From NCBI GenBank assembly GCA_027559495.1, contig JAMXSV010000008.1, positions 62,001 to 126,000 of the forward strand: a stretch of 64,000 bases of DNA. The letters are read 5' to 3'. Of the stretch, positions 34,285 through 46,003 are shown piece after piece. The stretch is from Aurifilum marmelostoma. Lineage: Eukaryota; Ascomycota; Sordariomycetes; Diaporthales; Cryphonectriaceae. The stretch's first letter is position 1. Each line of letters begins with the position of its first letter. A program made the position numbers and the translations under genes. Under the pieces are notes generated by a model, which ran no database searches, was not told the DNA's origin, and saw nothing but the letters and a program-made list of their open reading frames with translations.

Positions 34285-35506
34285 TTAGACCTCACGGCCT
34301 TTTACATCCTCACTGAAGGCCTTGTCGAACCCTACCAAGCAGAAACGGTAACGAACATCGCTCTTCGCACACCTCTCCAAAGCCTTATGCAGCCCGTCCT
34401 CATTGATGTCAACCTCCTCGATCCATGTGGCAATATTATGATCGGCGGCCAGTTGCAACATCTCCAGAGCTTCCTTCCGCGAGCCCAGGTGCGATGCCCC
34501 TATGAGACAGCCATTCTCAATCTGAGACCATGTCGAGATCTCTGTTCCTTTGTCGTTCTTGTCGGGCATGCTGACCGAGATCCAACGCCCGTGGACATCA
34601 AGAAGCGGAAGATACGGGGCGGCATTGACCGAGGAGCTCGCGCTGTTGAGGATCAGGTCGAAGCTGCGCTTGTGCGGCTTGCTCCAGTCCTCATCAGACA
34701 TGACGATGATACCCGTGGCGCCGAGAGCAAGAGCGTCGCTGTCCAGCTTGTGATCGAGCATAAAAGCCCAGACTTCGGCGCCCATGGCCTTGGCAAACAT
34801 CACAGCGAGGTGGCCCAGCCCTCCCACGCCCAGGATACCAACCTTTGCGCCGGGCCTGCAGCCGTTTCTCTTGAGCGGCGAGTAGACCGTCAGCCCTGCG
34901 CACATCATGGGCGCCGCAACGTTGGTCGGAAGCGCCTCGGGCACTGGGAAACAGTAGTGCTCGTGGATGCGGATATGGGAAGAGTAGCCGCCCTTGGTAA
35001 TATAGCCTGTGTCTGGCCACTTGGCACCGTACGTGTCGATCTGGTGCTCGCAGTACTGCTCGTTGTCCTTCTTGCACTGGCGGCACTCCAGACACGCCCA
35101 CGACGAGGCGCCCACGCCTACACGGTCGCCGACCTTGTGCAGCGTGACTTTGGAGCCGACGTGGATGACGTTCCCGACGATTTCTAAGCAATATCTCAGG
35201 ATGTAAGCCGTCATGTCTTCTGATGATTGTGGTGACAATAATAGCAATAATAGTTGATTTTGTGCGGGAAAGAGAGGCTTGAGACAACAACAGCTTACCA
35301 TGACCAGCGACAAAGGGGTAACATTGCTCTCCCCAACCTCCACAGAGCGTGTGTACATCACTACCGCAGATACCGCAAGCAAGAATCTGGATGGTCACAT
35401 CGTATTCACCCTGAGGCTTCAACTTGTGGATGCGCTTGTGGAAGGTTGACCAGGTATCGGGCGTGTCCACCTCAAAGCCTATAGCTTCATCTCTTGACAG
35501 TGGCAT
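34285..35506 (-). CDS. Zinc-dependent NADP alcohol dehydrogenase, cinnamyl-alcohol dehydrogenase type
   Basis: Two exons (35299-35506, 34285-35183) give 368 residues; the intron splits the conserved AGHE motif and restores it. Catalytic-zinc ligands are visible as GICGSDVH (C47) and GHE (H69/E70). The structural-zinc site is C100, C103, C106 and C114. The Rossmann motif GVGGLGHLAVMFAKAMGAEV binds the nucleotide. Order and length match yeast Adh6/Adh7-like members, which reduce cinnamaldehydes, furfurals and many aliphatic or aromatic aldehydes with NADPH in the cytosol. GQ-type insertions are absent. The exact substrate is unknown. Confidence 0.93.
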
Positions 35507-36908
35507 TCTGGGATTGAGGTTGTTATTTAAAAGACATAAACAATTATGTTAAACAATGTGGTTTGGTGACTGCAGGATTTGAGCTTTTCTGTTATATCTC
35601 CTGAGTATGAGCCTGCTGGTTCTACCCTTGACTACTTCATCACATCGTGGCTCGACGGCCCCTTTTATATTTGCAGCGAAGCCGTCGCCATCGTGGTCTC
35701 GCCATCCACGGACTTGTATCACACTACCTGATAGAGACTAGAAACTTGTGTAGGTATTTGAAAAGGCGGACGAGCTCTTAATCGTGACTCTCGGTGCAGT
35801 CATGCCATGTTTCTAACCTTTGGGCAAAAGGAAGAATTCGTTCAATCGGCGCCGCTCCAAGAGCGGCCCATTTTCCCACCTATCGAAACGCTTGGACCCA
35901 AACAAATATTGCTTCAATGGGGTATCGTCACAAGTCAGAAAAATTTCCTCACAATCCCATCGCCCTCTCTGATTGTCCGCAGACGTGGTGTGACTGTGGG
36001 GCCACCGGTGATGGATCACGCTATTGCAGCAGCAGGTCTTGAAAATGCGAGGTAAGCCCGGGAATGACGAGGATAATCCGCCGCCGTAGGCACAGGCGCC
36101 CCAGAGAGAAGAGCAGTACTTTATTCTCCTTGACACATGGTCATGCGTGGTTGGGGAGAGCCATTCCGCTCCCTTATCGAAATCGGTTGTCAGGAACGTA
36201 ATATTAGTGAGTCTCTACAGATCTCGTGGATGATTTGCCGGACTTCTAAATGAAATTGTGCGGGCGTGATTGGCTTTGAGGACATTGGTAGGACCCTGCC
36301 TCGATTTTGATCGAGAGGGAGGGTATGGGGACTTCTAACCTGAAGAGAAGCCTCGGAAGAACTATAATTAAAGCTTCCTTTCATCTATGGAGATACTTAT
36401 TACGAAGAGGTACATTGAAGTCAAGATTTATTGATCGATGACCCGCTCCGACAACGGGTAGAGCTCCGAGAAGATATAATATTGCACCTGTTCTTATGCA
36501 GGTGTAAGTCAATTAATTAATAAGCTTTACTGAGCCAGTGTCTTGCTCGTTGGTATAGTCAAGTAGGAAGTTTCAGGAAAGTCGAAGTTTTGAGGACTTC
36601 TTGGACTCTCTGCTAGACACTGAGGCACAACATCGATTGATTGCAAATTGAAAAAGAATTGAAAGCAAATCAATACCAACGCTACCTGCACCAAAGCCGT
36701 CTGATACATTGTGTTACTTCGGGACAACGTAGGCAAAAGCTCAAGGTACCTCTGTTCGCCTTAATTCATAGCAACTAAAGCCTTGCGGTCGCAGTACCGA
36801 TCACGTAGAGCGCGCCCCCCCCCCCCTCCTTCAAGCGTCCGAAATACACTAGCTGTAATGATGGCGGCACAATTAAAAGTGAGGTCTCCTTAGATCATTG
36901 ACGCCTCT
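35507..36908. other. Intergenic region, AT-rich with a small hairpin
   Basis: 1.4 kb upstream of the alcohol dehydrogenase. A perfect 7-bp stem with a 3-nt loop lies at 35851-35867 (GCCGCTC/GAGCGGC). A C run is near 36817-36828. No gene can be supported. Confidence 0.5.
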
Positions 36909-37492
36909 TCAGATCCACATCATTCCAGCCACGACCAAAGCCAGCCTTACACCCATCCTGATCTTGCACCGGCTATATCCCGCGTTGGATGACGACGATG
37001 ATGATGTGGCTGCAGCGGTATTACCCGAGGTGCTCAGAGGCGAGGCCGCCGAACTGGCTGTGCCGGAAGGGGGATTTGAACTGTGCTTGGTTGTTGTGGA
37101 CGAGCCGGCGTTGGCAACTGTCGCCTTGCTCCCTGAAGCGGCAGTTGTGCCGGATGTTCCCGCCGAGGTCACCGGGCCTACGACCTCGGAGCTGCCAGAG
37201 CCGGTTGCATTTGCACAATACGCCATGGGGCATTCAGTGCAAGATAGAGGGACATTGACCTCGCATACCTGGTCGGAGGGACAGTCTGGACATGTCGGCG
37301 GCCCATCTGCGCACTGCACGCAGGTTGACGCAGTTGGCAGGGTGGTCGTGGCTGGACATATCCGATTAGCACACACTACTGTCTGACTTTTTCGTTCTGA
37401 AGGGGCTCTTATCTTGTCATACCACGTTGTGAAAGAACACCCTGCGCACTGCCGTAGAGGAGGAGCAGAGCTAGCGCACCTAGAAGACGCAT
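36909..37492 (-). CDS. Opy2-domain-like cysteine-rich surface protein
   Basis: Exon 1 begins at ATG 37492 with a signal peptide (MRLLGALALLLLYGSAQ). Exon 2 is 36909-37378. Two donors are in frame: 37441/37440 (GTGTTC, 62-nt intron, 173 residues) or 37423/37422 (GTATGA, 44-nt intron, 179 residues). The mature N-terminus has CVQCADGPPTCPDCPSDQVC..CTECPMAYC, the CxxC spacing of the Opy2 N-terminal domain. A Ser/Thr/Ala-rich stalk follows, then a short hydrophobic C-terminal end (VRLALVVAGMMWI). Opy2 itself is a membrane anchor of the HOG and pheromone MAP-kinase pathways with a long cytoplasmic tail. Here the tail is missing, so a GPI anchor or secreted form is likelier than signalling through Ste50. 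The domain assignment is by cysteine pattern only. Confidence 0.7.
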
Positions 37493-38423
37493 GGCTGAGA
37501 CCTGGGCTTGGCTTCGTGGCGATTACAAGCAGTAATGGTCGGATCGTCTCTGATGATGATGAGGAGGCGGAGGAGCTGGTGAGACATGACTGTTTGGACC
37601 CCTTCTGTTGTCTTTATATGTCCAGATCCTCATTCAGCCCCCAATACCTCTGCATTTGCCCAGCCCTCGGCCCCGGTGTAGGAGCTGAGTCTGGTGGCTC
37701 CCTGATTGGCTGACTTGAATACGAGAACGTCTCAGGTAGGGGGCCGGCCAGTAGACTTGTAGCCTGCTGAATGTATTTGGTAAATCGTGCTGAAGCTGGC
37801 TTAGCTTGTTGCCTACAAATGAACCGAGGACGCAACAGCTCTTCGTCCTGAGTTAGGGGTCCAGCTTGCAGTGTATCTTCTAGATATATAGATGCTTATG
37901 CCCTGAAGTGGCTGTCCATGTCGTGCTAGCTGTTGATAGAGCCACGTTTGAGCCTTGAATGCGCCGGAGCCACCGTCTACAAGGGGTGTCTAAACGAGAA
38001 TTGTCTAACGACAATCTATCTGGTGCCGCTGAGGATTGCACGTGAATAGATGCGGACAGGTCATGCTGTTGATGATGCCGATAGCAAGCCAAAACCATGA
38101 TTGTGCGGCACTGTAGCCCCTTGATTCAACCCTTGAAATCGCCAGGAGTGTAGGTCTATGAATGTAGGCACTATGAGCCGCTCACTGTGCAACCACTCTG
38201 AACATTGTAGTACCTGGCACCTGCGTCTTCAAATGACATGTTTGCTGGTCGATACACATCTGTCGACCAGCGGGACGATGCTTTCGGCAAGTTCTCATAA
38301 TTGATGACATACAGAATGTGACGGATTGCTGATGGTCTTTTTTTTTTCCCCTGGAGGGAAAGCCTGAACGTGCGGTCCTAGCTTTGAGTAGGTATCGGGG
38401 GCCGCCTTGATGAATGCAATAAC
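37493..38423. other. Intergenic region
   Basis: 930 bp between the Opy2-like gene start and the RIB1 3' end. A short inverted pair TGGTCGA..TCGACCA lies around 38247-38270. No gene is seen. Confidence 0.5.
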
Positions 38424-39653
38424 TTATTTACCGGGTATTGACTCCATGTCTAACATGTGGCCCATCTTCTCGATCTGGAAATAGGAACGTTTAGCGAGGA
38501 ATTCAGGTGGATAGGTGACCTGAATCGCACTTACCTTGGTCTTGAGATACCCCTCTACCTCCTTACTCCGGAAGCCTCCCCTTCCCCTCCAGCTCAGAGG
38601 GACCATCTCAACTCTCTCCCTAACGACGATCTCCCGATTTGGACCCTCAACGGCACGGATCTTGTCAGGGTTATTGGTTAAAAGCCTGATCTTGTCCTGT
38701 CCCAGATCCAACAGCATGGCAGTGGCCAGGCCATAGCTCCTGGCGTCGGCAGGATGCCTAAGCAGCAGGTTTGCCTCAACCGTGTCGGAACCCAGATCCT
38801 GGAGGTTATATGCCTTGAGCTTCTCCCCGAGGCCGATCCCCCGACCCTCCTGTCTGAGGTAGACAATGACGCCTCCTGCGCGGTTTGAAGGCAGGGACAT
38901 TAGCCTCGCGGCCTCATCGAGCTGCTCGCCGCAATCGCATCGTGCCGACCAAGCCGTCTCGCCAGTGTAGCACTCGCTGTGTATGCGCACCAAGGGGATA
39001 TCGCTGCCTCTCGTGGGCGTATCAGACGTGGACGCCTGTTCTGGGCCCATCATGCCGCTGGTGGTCCTCCCAGGGTAGAGACGTCCGACGTAGGCGCCGC
39101 GAACCATACGATCAGTCTCGGTCTCGCCTGGCCTGGGGGCGTCCAGGCTCTTGCTCCGGATGTTGTCGCCGAAAACAATGGCCAGATGCTCTTTGTTATC
39201 AACATCATTGGTGTAGAGATGGAGGAACATCTCGGTACCGGCAACGGTGGGGATGCGGGCGCGCACGATACATTCGACCTGGGGTAGACGCTCGACCAGG
39301 CGAGGCTTCGTGGAGCCGCAGCCCGAATCTGGACCAGGCAGGGAGGAGTCGACGGGCACGGCGCGGGCGGGACGGAGAGAGGGACCAGCGGAAGGAGTCG
39401 GGGCTCCGGTGAGGGAGGAGATCGAGGTGGGTGGTGTGCTTGTGCCAGGCGTCGAGGGAGGGGTGAAGGACGGACTGAGCAGCGATGGCGGCGGGGGTCG
39501 GGTGGCTGCTGACGATGATTCGTCCTGGTCGGACTCTTGGCTTGTAGGCACACTGCCGTCATCGAGAGTCGCGGGTGGGAGGTCGTCATCGAGGTCTGTG
39601 TCAGGATGTAGGGGCGTAGACCTCGGCGAGTAGAAGGAGGGCAACCCAGCCAT
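38424..39653 (-). CDS. RIB1: GTP cyclohydrolase II (first step of riboflavin synthesis)
   Basis: The enzyme converts GTP to 2,5-diamino-6-ribosylamino-pyrimidinone phosphate, formate and pyrophosphate. Exons are 38535-39653 and 38424-38474 (389 residues). The intron 38475-38534 begins GTAAGT and ends CCAG. It is 60 nt, a multiple of three, and has no in-frame stop, so the unspliced frame is also open. Splicing gives GYLKTKIEKMGHML, which fits the family end. The zinc site HSECYTGETAWSARCDCGEQL and the catalytic YLRQEGRGIGL are complete. The first 110 residues are a Ser/Pro/Thr-rich disordered leader, longer than in yeast. Cytosolic. Confidence 0.94.
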   Translation of the reverse strand: MAGLPSFYSPRSTPLHPDTDLDDDLPPATLDDGSVPTSQESDQDESSSAATRPPPPSLLSPSFTPPSTPGTSTPPTSISSLTGAPTPSAGPSLRPARAVPVDSSLPGPDSGCGSTKPRLVERLPQVECIVRARIPTVAGTEMFLHLYTNDVDNKEHLAIVFGDNIRSKSLDAPRPGETETDRMVRGAYVGRLYPGRTTSGMMGPEQASTSDTPTRGSDIPLVRIHSECYTGETAWSARCDCGEQLDEAARLMSLPSNRAGGVIVYLRQEGRGIGLGEKLKAYNLQDLGSDTVEANLLLRHPADARSYGLATAMLLDLGQDKIRLLTNNPDKIRAVEGPNREIVVRERVEMVPLSWRGRGGFRSKEVEGYLKTKVSAIQVTYPPEFLAKRSYFQIEKMGHMLDMESIPGK

Positions 39654-41203
39654 CTTGGCGGCGCACCTGCGTGTTTAGGAGCCACACAGCTCAAAAGCTC
39701 CAAAGGAGGGCCCGAAATTGATGTGGTTTACTTGGGGCTTCAACGAGAGCAGCGTCTCCGGTGGTGCCGGTGGCCGTGCCTGTTGCGAGGAAGAGTGTCC
39801 AAGTCTATTACCTTGACCAAGGGCCGAACCCAGACTTAAGCTCAGGATCATGTGCGGTCTCCAGAGGGCAGTCCTGAGGAATAATTTGGTCAAATTCGAG
39901 GATGTGTCTGTGTGTGTGTGGGAGAGACACGGGATTTCACTGCTGATCCTGTTCGAGGCGAGTTGGTCGCTGTAGACTGCGTCCTCGTCTAGGTCTGGTC
40001 TTCCTCTATAAGTAATTACCAAGGGTTATACCAGCTCGAGTAGCAGCTGTCGTGGATTAGTCCGAACGATTCGTCTTCCCACAGGTAAAGCCAGGTCAGG
40101 TGAGGTGCCGAGGATGTGTGTTAGCCGTTGGGGGGGAAGGCAATCATTCTTGTTGTCTGTAGTGTAGTGTCGAGTTTAGATGACTTGAGTCGAGTTCGGA
40201 GTAGAGAACATAGCCGACTGCGAAGAGGTAGAAAGGGCCCGTTCCGTCTACCGGCGCCCCACCATCAATGCCTCTCCACACCCTGCCTCGACCGCTGTAC
40301 ATGATCAGTAAACGTTAGTCAGCGCTTTGACCCAGAATGCAGAACAGAACAGAACTTCACAGAACAGCCACAGGAGAGGAGACACCACCAGTCAGACTAC
40401 CATCAAACATCCACTGTAAGATTGATCAATTTCTTTTAGGATCGACAGACAACAGAACGAACGAAGGTGTACTGAGCTGGACAGCATCGCCTGATGATGT
40501 CAGTCTAGGTGGACGTTCTAGATAACTACACTGATACTGGCATGCACTGAAATGGTACTGTCATTTGTACAGCACACAGTAAGTACTACAATACTACGAT
40601 GGTAGGTGGCCTGGCACACAGTGGATGGTGGTACCTCACAATCCAGTGGAGGAACCTTGCAAAGCCTTTTCGCCGTCCCCTCTTCAGAAGGTGGGGTGAA
40701 AAAAAAGGATAAGGACTACCCCCAAGACCGCCCCCACATGGACCTGCACCACCTGAGACCACTTTACACCATCACACACCACCCCGCCTTGTCTGCCAGG
40801 CCGCTAAAATTTACAGGGAACTTGGGCCCCAAGACGCGGCAGGCGGGTTCCATCTACTCTAGTACGGAGCCAACTACTGTACCTGTTAATGATTTTCTGT
40901 TTTTATTTTCTTTGACGCGTCTGTAAATCGTCGTCACAAGGCGACAGCCCCGCCTTCAACCAAGCACCCCAAATCCAGGCCACGCTTGTTTACCTTTCCA
41001 CAGCACTCGCGAATTCTGACGGGCCATGCATGTACCTTGACAGCATCGCCGTCCTCCGTCCGTAGGACATCATCCAGCGGTCTAGTCTATGAAACCAAAT
41101 CACGTGCGGACGTGAAGTAGACAACTGCGGCAAGACGACACAGCGTTAAGCCTACAGCCGTCCACAACCAAAAACAACAACGGCCGGGCTTCTGAAGACG
41201 AAG
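39654..41203. other. Divergent intergenic region
   Basis: 1.55 kb between RIB1 (-) and the coilin-like gene (+). It has repeated ACAGAAC motifs near 40340-40370 and a TGTGTG repeat near 39910. Frames at 40337-40926 do not look coding. Confidence 0.5.
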
Positions 41204-44200
41204 ATGGATAATGGTCTTCGTCTTCGGCTGGTGGTGCGCCGTAATGGCATGCCCGAGGTCAGAATCCTCTTCAACCTTCCCCTCGCCGACGATCCCAAGA
41301 TCGCCGACCTCCTGGACCATGTCAACGACACCGTCCCTCTCGAGGATGCTCGAGGCCAGTGGGGCCTGGAGGATTACGCCGTCGAGCTCCACGACAAGAA
41401 TGGCCATGCTTTTGAGTGCCTCCACTTTCAGCCTGTTGCAGGTCTTCTTGACAAAGATGATGAGGTCTTGTTAGTTGCCTCCCCCAACGACACCCTCTTC
41501 CAAGCATGAAGAACTAAGCCACAAGTCTCTGCTACCGTAACTGTCCACCTGCTGATACTGTCGACCCTTGTGAATAGTATCCGTCCCCTCATGTCCATCG
41601 ACCTGAGAAAACGTCGGCTGGCCGGAAGGGATCAGATAGTCACCGGGGGAGAACATCTTATCGATGGCGTGCCTTTCGGTCGTCCCCGCCTCCAAATCCC
41701 CAGAGCCCGCCCACCCGTCAACATCGCCCCCCGAAAACGTCGCCGCTTGACCTACGATCCGGAAGAGGACGACGATTTGGATTATTCCGATGACGATTTC
41801 GCGGATGTGGATGCAGAACAAGATTTGAATGGCGAAGCTATCGACCTACAAGAGCAACAGGAAAGCGAAGACGCCCAGGCGCGGCTTCTCCTCACCCGGC
41901 ATGGCGAGAAGGGCTCTGGTGCAAGCTCCAGGCGCGTGCGTTTCTCCAGCGGTATCGGTACGAGGCCTCAATCGGCGATTGCTATGGCGGGCCAGCAAAG
42001 TGCCGACGAGATGGACCTCGAAGAGGAGGAAGACGAGCAAGAGGAAGAGGACCCCGAGGAGCTGGCTGACGAGCTCCAAGACCTCCTCCAAGATCTTGCC
42101 GATGAGGATGAGGACCGTTGCCATACTCCGACCGAGGACCCCGATGGGATAGACCTCGAGTCAGATGGTGTTCATCAGTTCAGGAAAGCCGCTGCGCCCC
42201 GAACCGCGCAGACAAGAAGGATTCAAGGCAGTGCCAAGCAAAAGACTGGTACGACGGGCTCTGCATTCTTCTCCGAGAGGCATGTCCAACCCGAGCACGG
42301 AAATCCCGCGTCGGCTGGAATCAACCTGCTTGATTCAAGCTTCCAGGACAAGATCACTGCTGTCCGGTTCGCCTTTCCCCACATGACTGCTTTTGATTGC
42401 TGGGCGCTCCTTGTTAAACATAATATGGATGTGAGCAAGGCATGGCAGGCTTTAGCAAAATCGACCAAGCCACGGCAGGGGCTTGCAGAGACTATGGTCT
42501 TTAGTACTCAGCTGGAACTCCCTCGGCAGATCCGAATACTTTCATCGGCTCCAGAGAGCACAGGCGAGGCGCTTGGCGAGGTCAGCCGCATTGAAGATGG
42601 CGATGAGGACAGCCTTCCGGGTAGCGAGGAAGACGAAAGCGACGCATCGGACGGACTCGACGAAATCGAGGACGATGACTCCTCTGATGAGAGCGAGAGC
42701 GATAATGAAAGTGATGATTTTCGCGAAGCACCCCCGATCAGTGCAGCTCGACCTTTGAAGCGCAGTCTGGACACATCCAAATCCACTAGCTCTGTGACGT
42801 CCTCTGAGGAGAGTGATTCTGAGAGCGACAGTGGGGCTGAGGAACCTGTGCATATCAAATTGCGGCAGACCAGGTCTCGAAATCCACCTGCCAGCGAGCC
42901 ACAGCAACATGCAACGGACAGATCGCCTTGTTTTAGCAGCGCAAGCGACATTTCCTCTGATACGTCTTCTGCAGAGGCTCCTGTCATTGGGCGAGTGAAC
43001 AGTTGTCGAGCACGGAAAGTCATTGGTTCTTCGCCCCCAAGTAGCAGGAATGACAAGACTGTATTGAATCCGACGGCGGCGAGGAGTGGAAGGAATGCAT
43101 CTGCTTCAACATCCGATAGCGAAGAGAGCTCTAGTTCGACGTCGAGTTCCGACTCGAGCTCTGATTCGGACTCTGAGCATGTGAAACAAGCTGCTCGGAC
43201 CACCAAGCCGAAAGTCATTTCTCTATCCCAGCCTGTGACCGCACCGCAAACCTCTGCGGTCTTCAATGCCACTACTGCTCCTTCTCAGGCCCCAGTGCCC
43301 CCTGGGCAAGGTCAGACCAGGACACAGAAGCGCAATCAGAGGAGGCGGCTCGAGAATCAAAGAAAGAAGGCCGCCCAGCTGGCGGCGCTGGCCTCCCTGG
43401 GTACCCCCGCGGGAGCTCAAGAAAGGACACCTGTCAAGCAAGCCGATCTGGCTGCGAAGAAAAAGGCGTTTCTGCAGACGCTGGGGACAGAATTGAACAC
43501 GTTGAACGGGGAATCTGGAGCAGAGATCGGACAAACTGACGGCGCTCACCTTACGAAATCGAGGCCGATGGTGGAGGGCCCAGACGCGTGGAGGCAGAAA
43601 ATTTTCTACCGCGCCGTCGAGTGTGTCCAGGAAGGGATAGTGCTCAGTGAGCCTCCATTCCCCTTTGCACAGCGCTGGGATCCTCAACAGCGTTGGGATA
43701 ACGATATCAGCTCGCAGCGTGGCGGCAAGAGAAAGTCCCGTGATAATGCAGAGTATCACGGTAGAGGAAGCCGAAACAACATCAAGAAGCCAAGACTATC
43801 CCGCGATTATCTCCACCAAGAGGATACCACAACGTTTTGCACCAACCAGGAAGACATAACGCTGAACTACGACGATGGGCCTGTCCAATTGGAGGAAGGC
43901 TCAATGACCAACGGATACAACTCAAAAGTACCTGGGCTCGCCCAAGTCGAAATTGAGGACAGCCATGGTGAGAACGACGACCTTCCACCTCTGCCGGCAG
44001 ATACAACTTCACTGCCTGAGCTACACAGAGAGGACCTCACCATGGGGTTGGTTCTCGCATGGAAGCAATTGCTCTGCACCGAGGCCACCAATTGGCAGCC
44101 TCAGCTGAGCAATTACATGACAGCCGTCGTCACTGAGATTTATGAGGATGGTGAGAGCTTCCAGGTACAACTGGCCAAGCGTGACAGAAATGTCGACAAG

Positions 44201-46003
44201 ATTGAGAGAAAGTTTGATGAGGAGACGGGGGAACGGATCTATGGAAAATTCGAGGTCCCAGACGACGATGAGGATGACGATATGAATGACGAGGACCTTG
44301 GTATTCGAGAGGTCTGCCTGTCTCAGATGCTTGACGTTCGTATTGTGCAGCCGGCTAGTGATGTAAGTCAGGCACAAGCCAGCCACGAGGTCTCCGGCGA
44401 TGTCAATTCCCTCGAACAAAGCAGCGCTGGCCCCGTTTCGGCCGCAGCATGTCATCAGTCTCGACCTGATATCGAGGTTGCAGATAGCCAGCCTGAAGAG
44501 AGCTTGCGCAATGGCACAATGTCGAGCAAGTGCAACTTTAGCAATGGCCAGTCCGCAACATCTGGTCACGGGGCCACTGGCCGACAAGCGGAGCAGGCTT
44601 CAGAGACAGCCCACGCCATGGAGGTCGATATAACCAGGGACAGCGCTAACGTGGAGGAGAGTTTCATTGCTGAGACAAGCCATGACGTCGCAATTGGCGA
44701 CGGCAATGACGACGATGATGGCTCCATACAACCCGTATCCACCGATGGTGCGATGGACATCTCGGAGACGCGCCGGAATGAAATCAGTCAACTCATCAAC
44801 GAAGGAGGTTTTCGCCAGAATGTCGGATCCCCAATTGACCAGTCTGCGTTCTTGCAGTTTGGGAGCCCATCTCGGCAACTGGAGGAAGAATTCGCTTCAG
44901 CAGTGCGTCCTTCTTACCGACCACTTTCGCTGCAGAGTGAATCATCCGAAGCGCCGTCAGAGTACGGCTCCAAGAACCCATCACAGCAAGACCTGGACCA
45001 TGTTGTTGCTCCGCCTACCTCTGCTGGCACTTCCTCTGGAGAAATCAATTATCCCAAATTGCACGTCTCCCAAGAAACCGAGACTAGTGTCCACAATGGG
45101 AGGCAGCTCGATCCGAACCTCATCACGCATTCAGATGATCTGGGGATCAATTCTTCCAACGAGTCGCCGATGATTGATGGCTCTCTTGATGAGTCGGGAG
45201 TGGTTGGAGCAACCAAGTCTGATGGCCAAAGTCGTGAAAAGGCGCCTACGCGGCATACCTACAAGGGTGACCTGCAAGATGCACAAACGACAAAGACAGA
45301 AGCTGCTCTTTCCAATACGAGGCAGGGGAGCCCTGCAGCGAGTGATTCTGGAACCGACAACTCGACCGGCTCCTCCAATCTTTTCCCAGATGTCGAATTT
45401 TTGGGTTCACAACCGGCCAGAATTTATTCGAAGATTTCTTCCGAGAAGTTCAAGAACGAGCCACTGGGATACGACAACAAGGCAGACAAATCGAGCAGTG
45501 CCCGCTTGGACGCACCGATTTCTCCGCCCGCAGTAATGAGGTCACGACCGAGGCAGTCTCATGGCTCTCCGTCCACCTCGCAGAAGAACAGCCGGGATTC
45601 TGTCAAATCGGTACGCCTCACAGGCCCTGACAGCGGACTGGAGAGCCAGGATGCGAAACTCGGCTCCACTCTGCATGAAGACCGCCAGGTAGTATCGTTG
45701 TTGAATAGCAATCCAGAGTCTGATCAAGACGATGATGGGGTGCCTGAGCCCAAGTACACAGAGATGTATGCCGACGACAGTGCTGATAGCGACTACGGGG
45801 AGGATTCGCTGAATAGTCTACGAGCTACCAAGATGTCCCAACAGCTTCGACGACCGAGAACGAGGAGAGGTGCAAGCTTACCACTTGCAGAAAGCAAAGA
45901 AGAGGACGCGATGGACGCGAACTGGGTTGCAGGAAGCCAAGGGCCGAGCCGTAAAGCCTCTGTACGATTTGGAGCTAAGCAATGGGCGGCCGGCGGCTTC
46001 TAG
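41204..46003 (+). CDS. Coilin-like giant acidic protein
   Basis: Two exons (41204-41469, 41578-46003) give 1563 residues; the intron is GTTAGT..TAG. The N-terminus (1-85: LRLRLVVRRNGMPEVRILFNLP..IADLLDHVN..YAVELHDKNGHAFECLHF..DEV) looks like the ubiquitin-like N-terminal domain of coilin. It is followed by RPL, a basic HLIDGVPFGRP segment and KRRR, a likely nuclear signal. Then come long acidic Ser/Asp/Glu tracts. Residues about 344-390 (ITAVRFAFPHMTAFDCWALLVKH) resemble a UBA/CUE three-helix module. Residues about 912-1010 (LAWKQLLCTEATNWQP..YMTAVVTEIYEDGESFQVQLAKR..LDVRIV) resemble the atypical Tudor domain at the coilin C-terminus. Coilin scaffolds Cajal bodies for snRNP and snoRNP maturation. 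The 550-residue disordered extension after the Tudor-like part is unusual. The domain calls are by eye. Confidence 0.75.

Noticed and set aside
34276..35187. 303-residue plus-strand open frame
   Set aside because: Exact complement of the alcohol dehydrogenase exon, with no independent motif.
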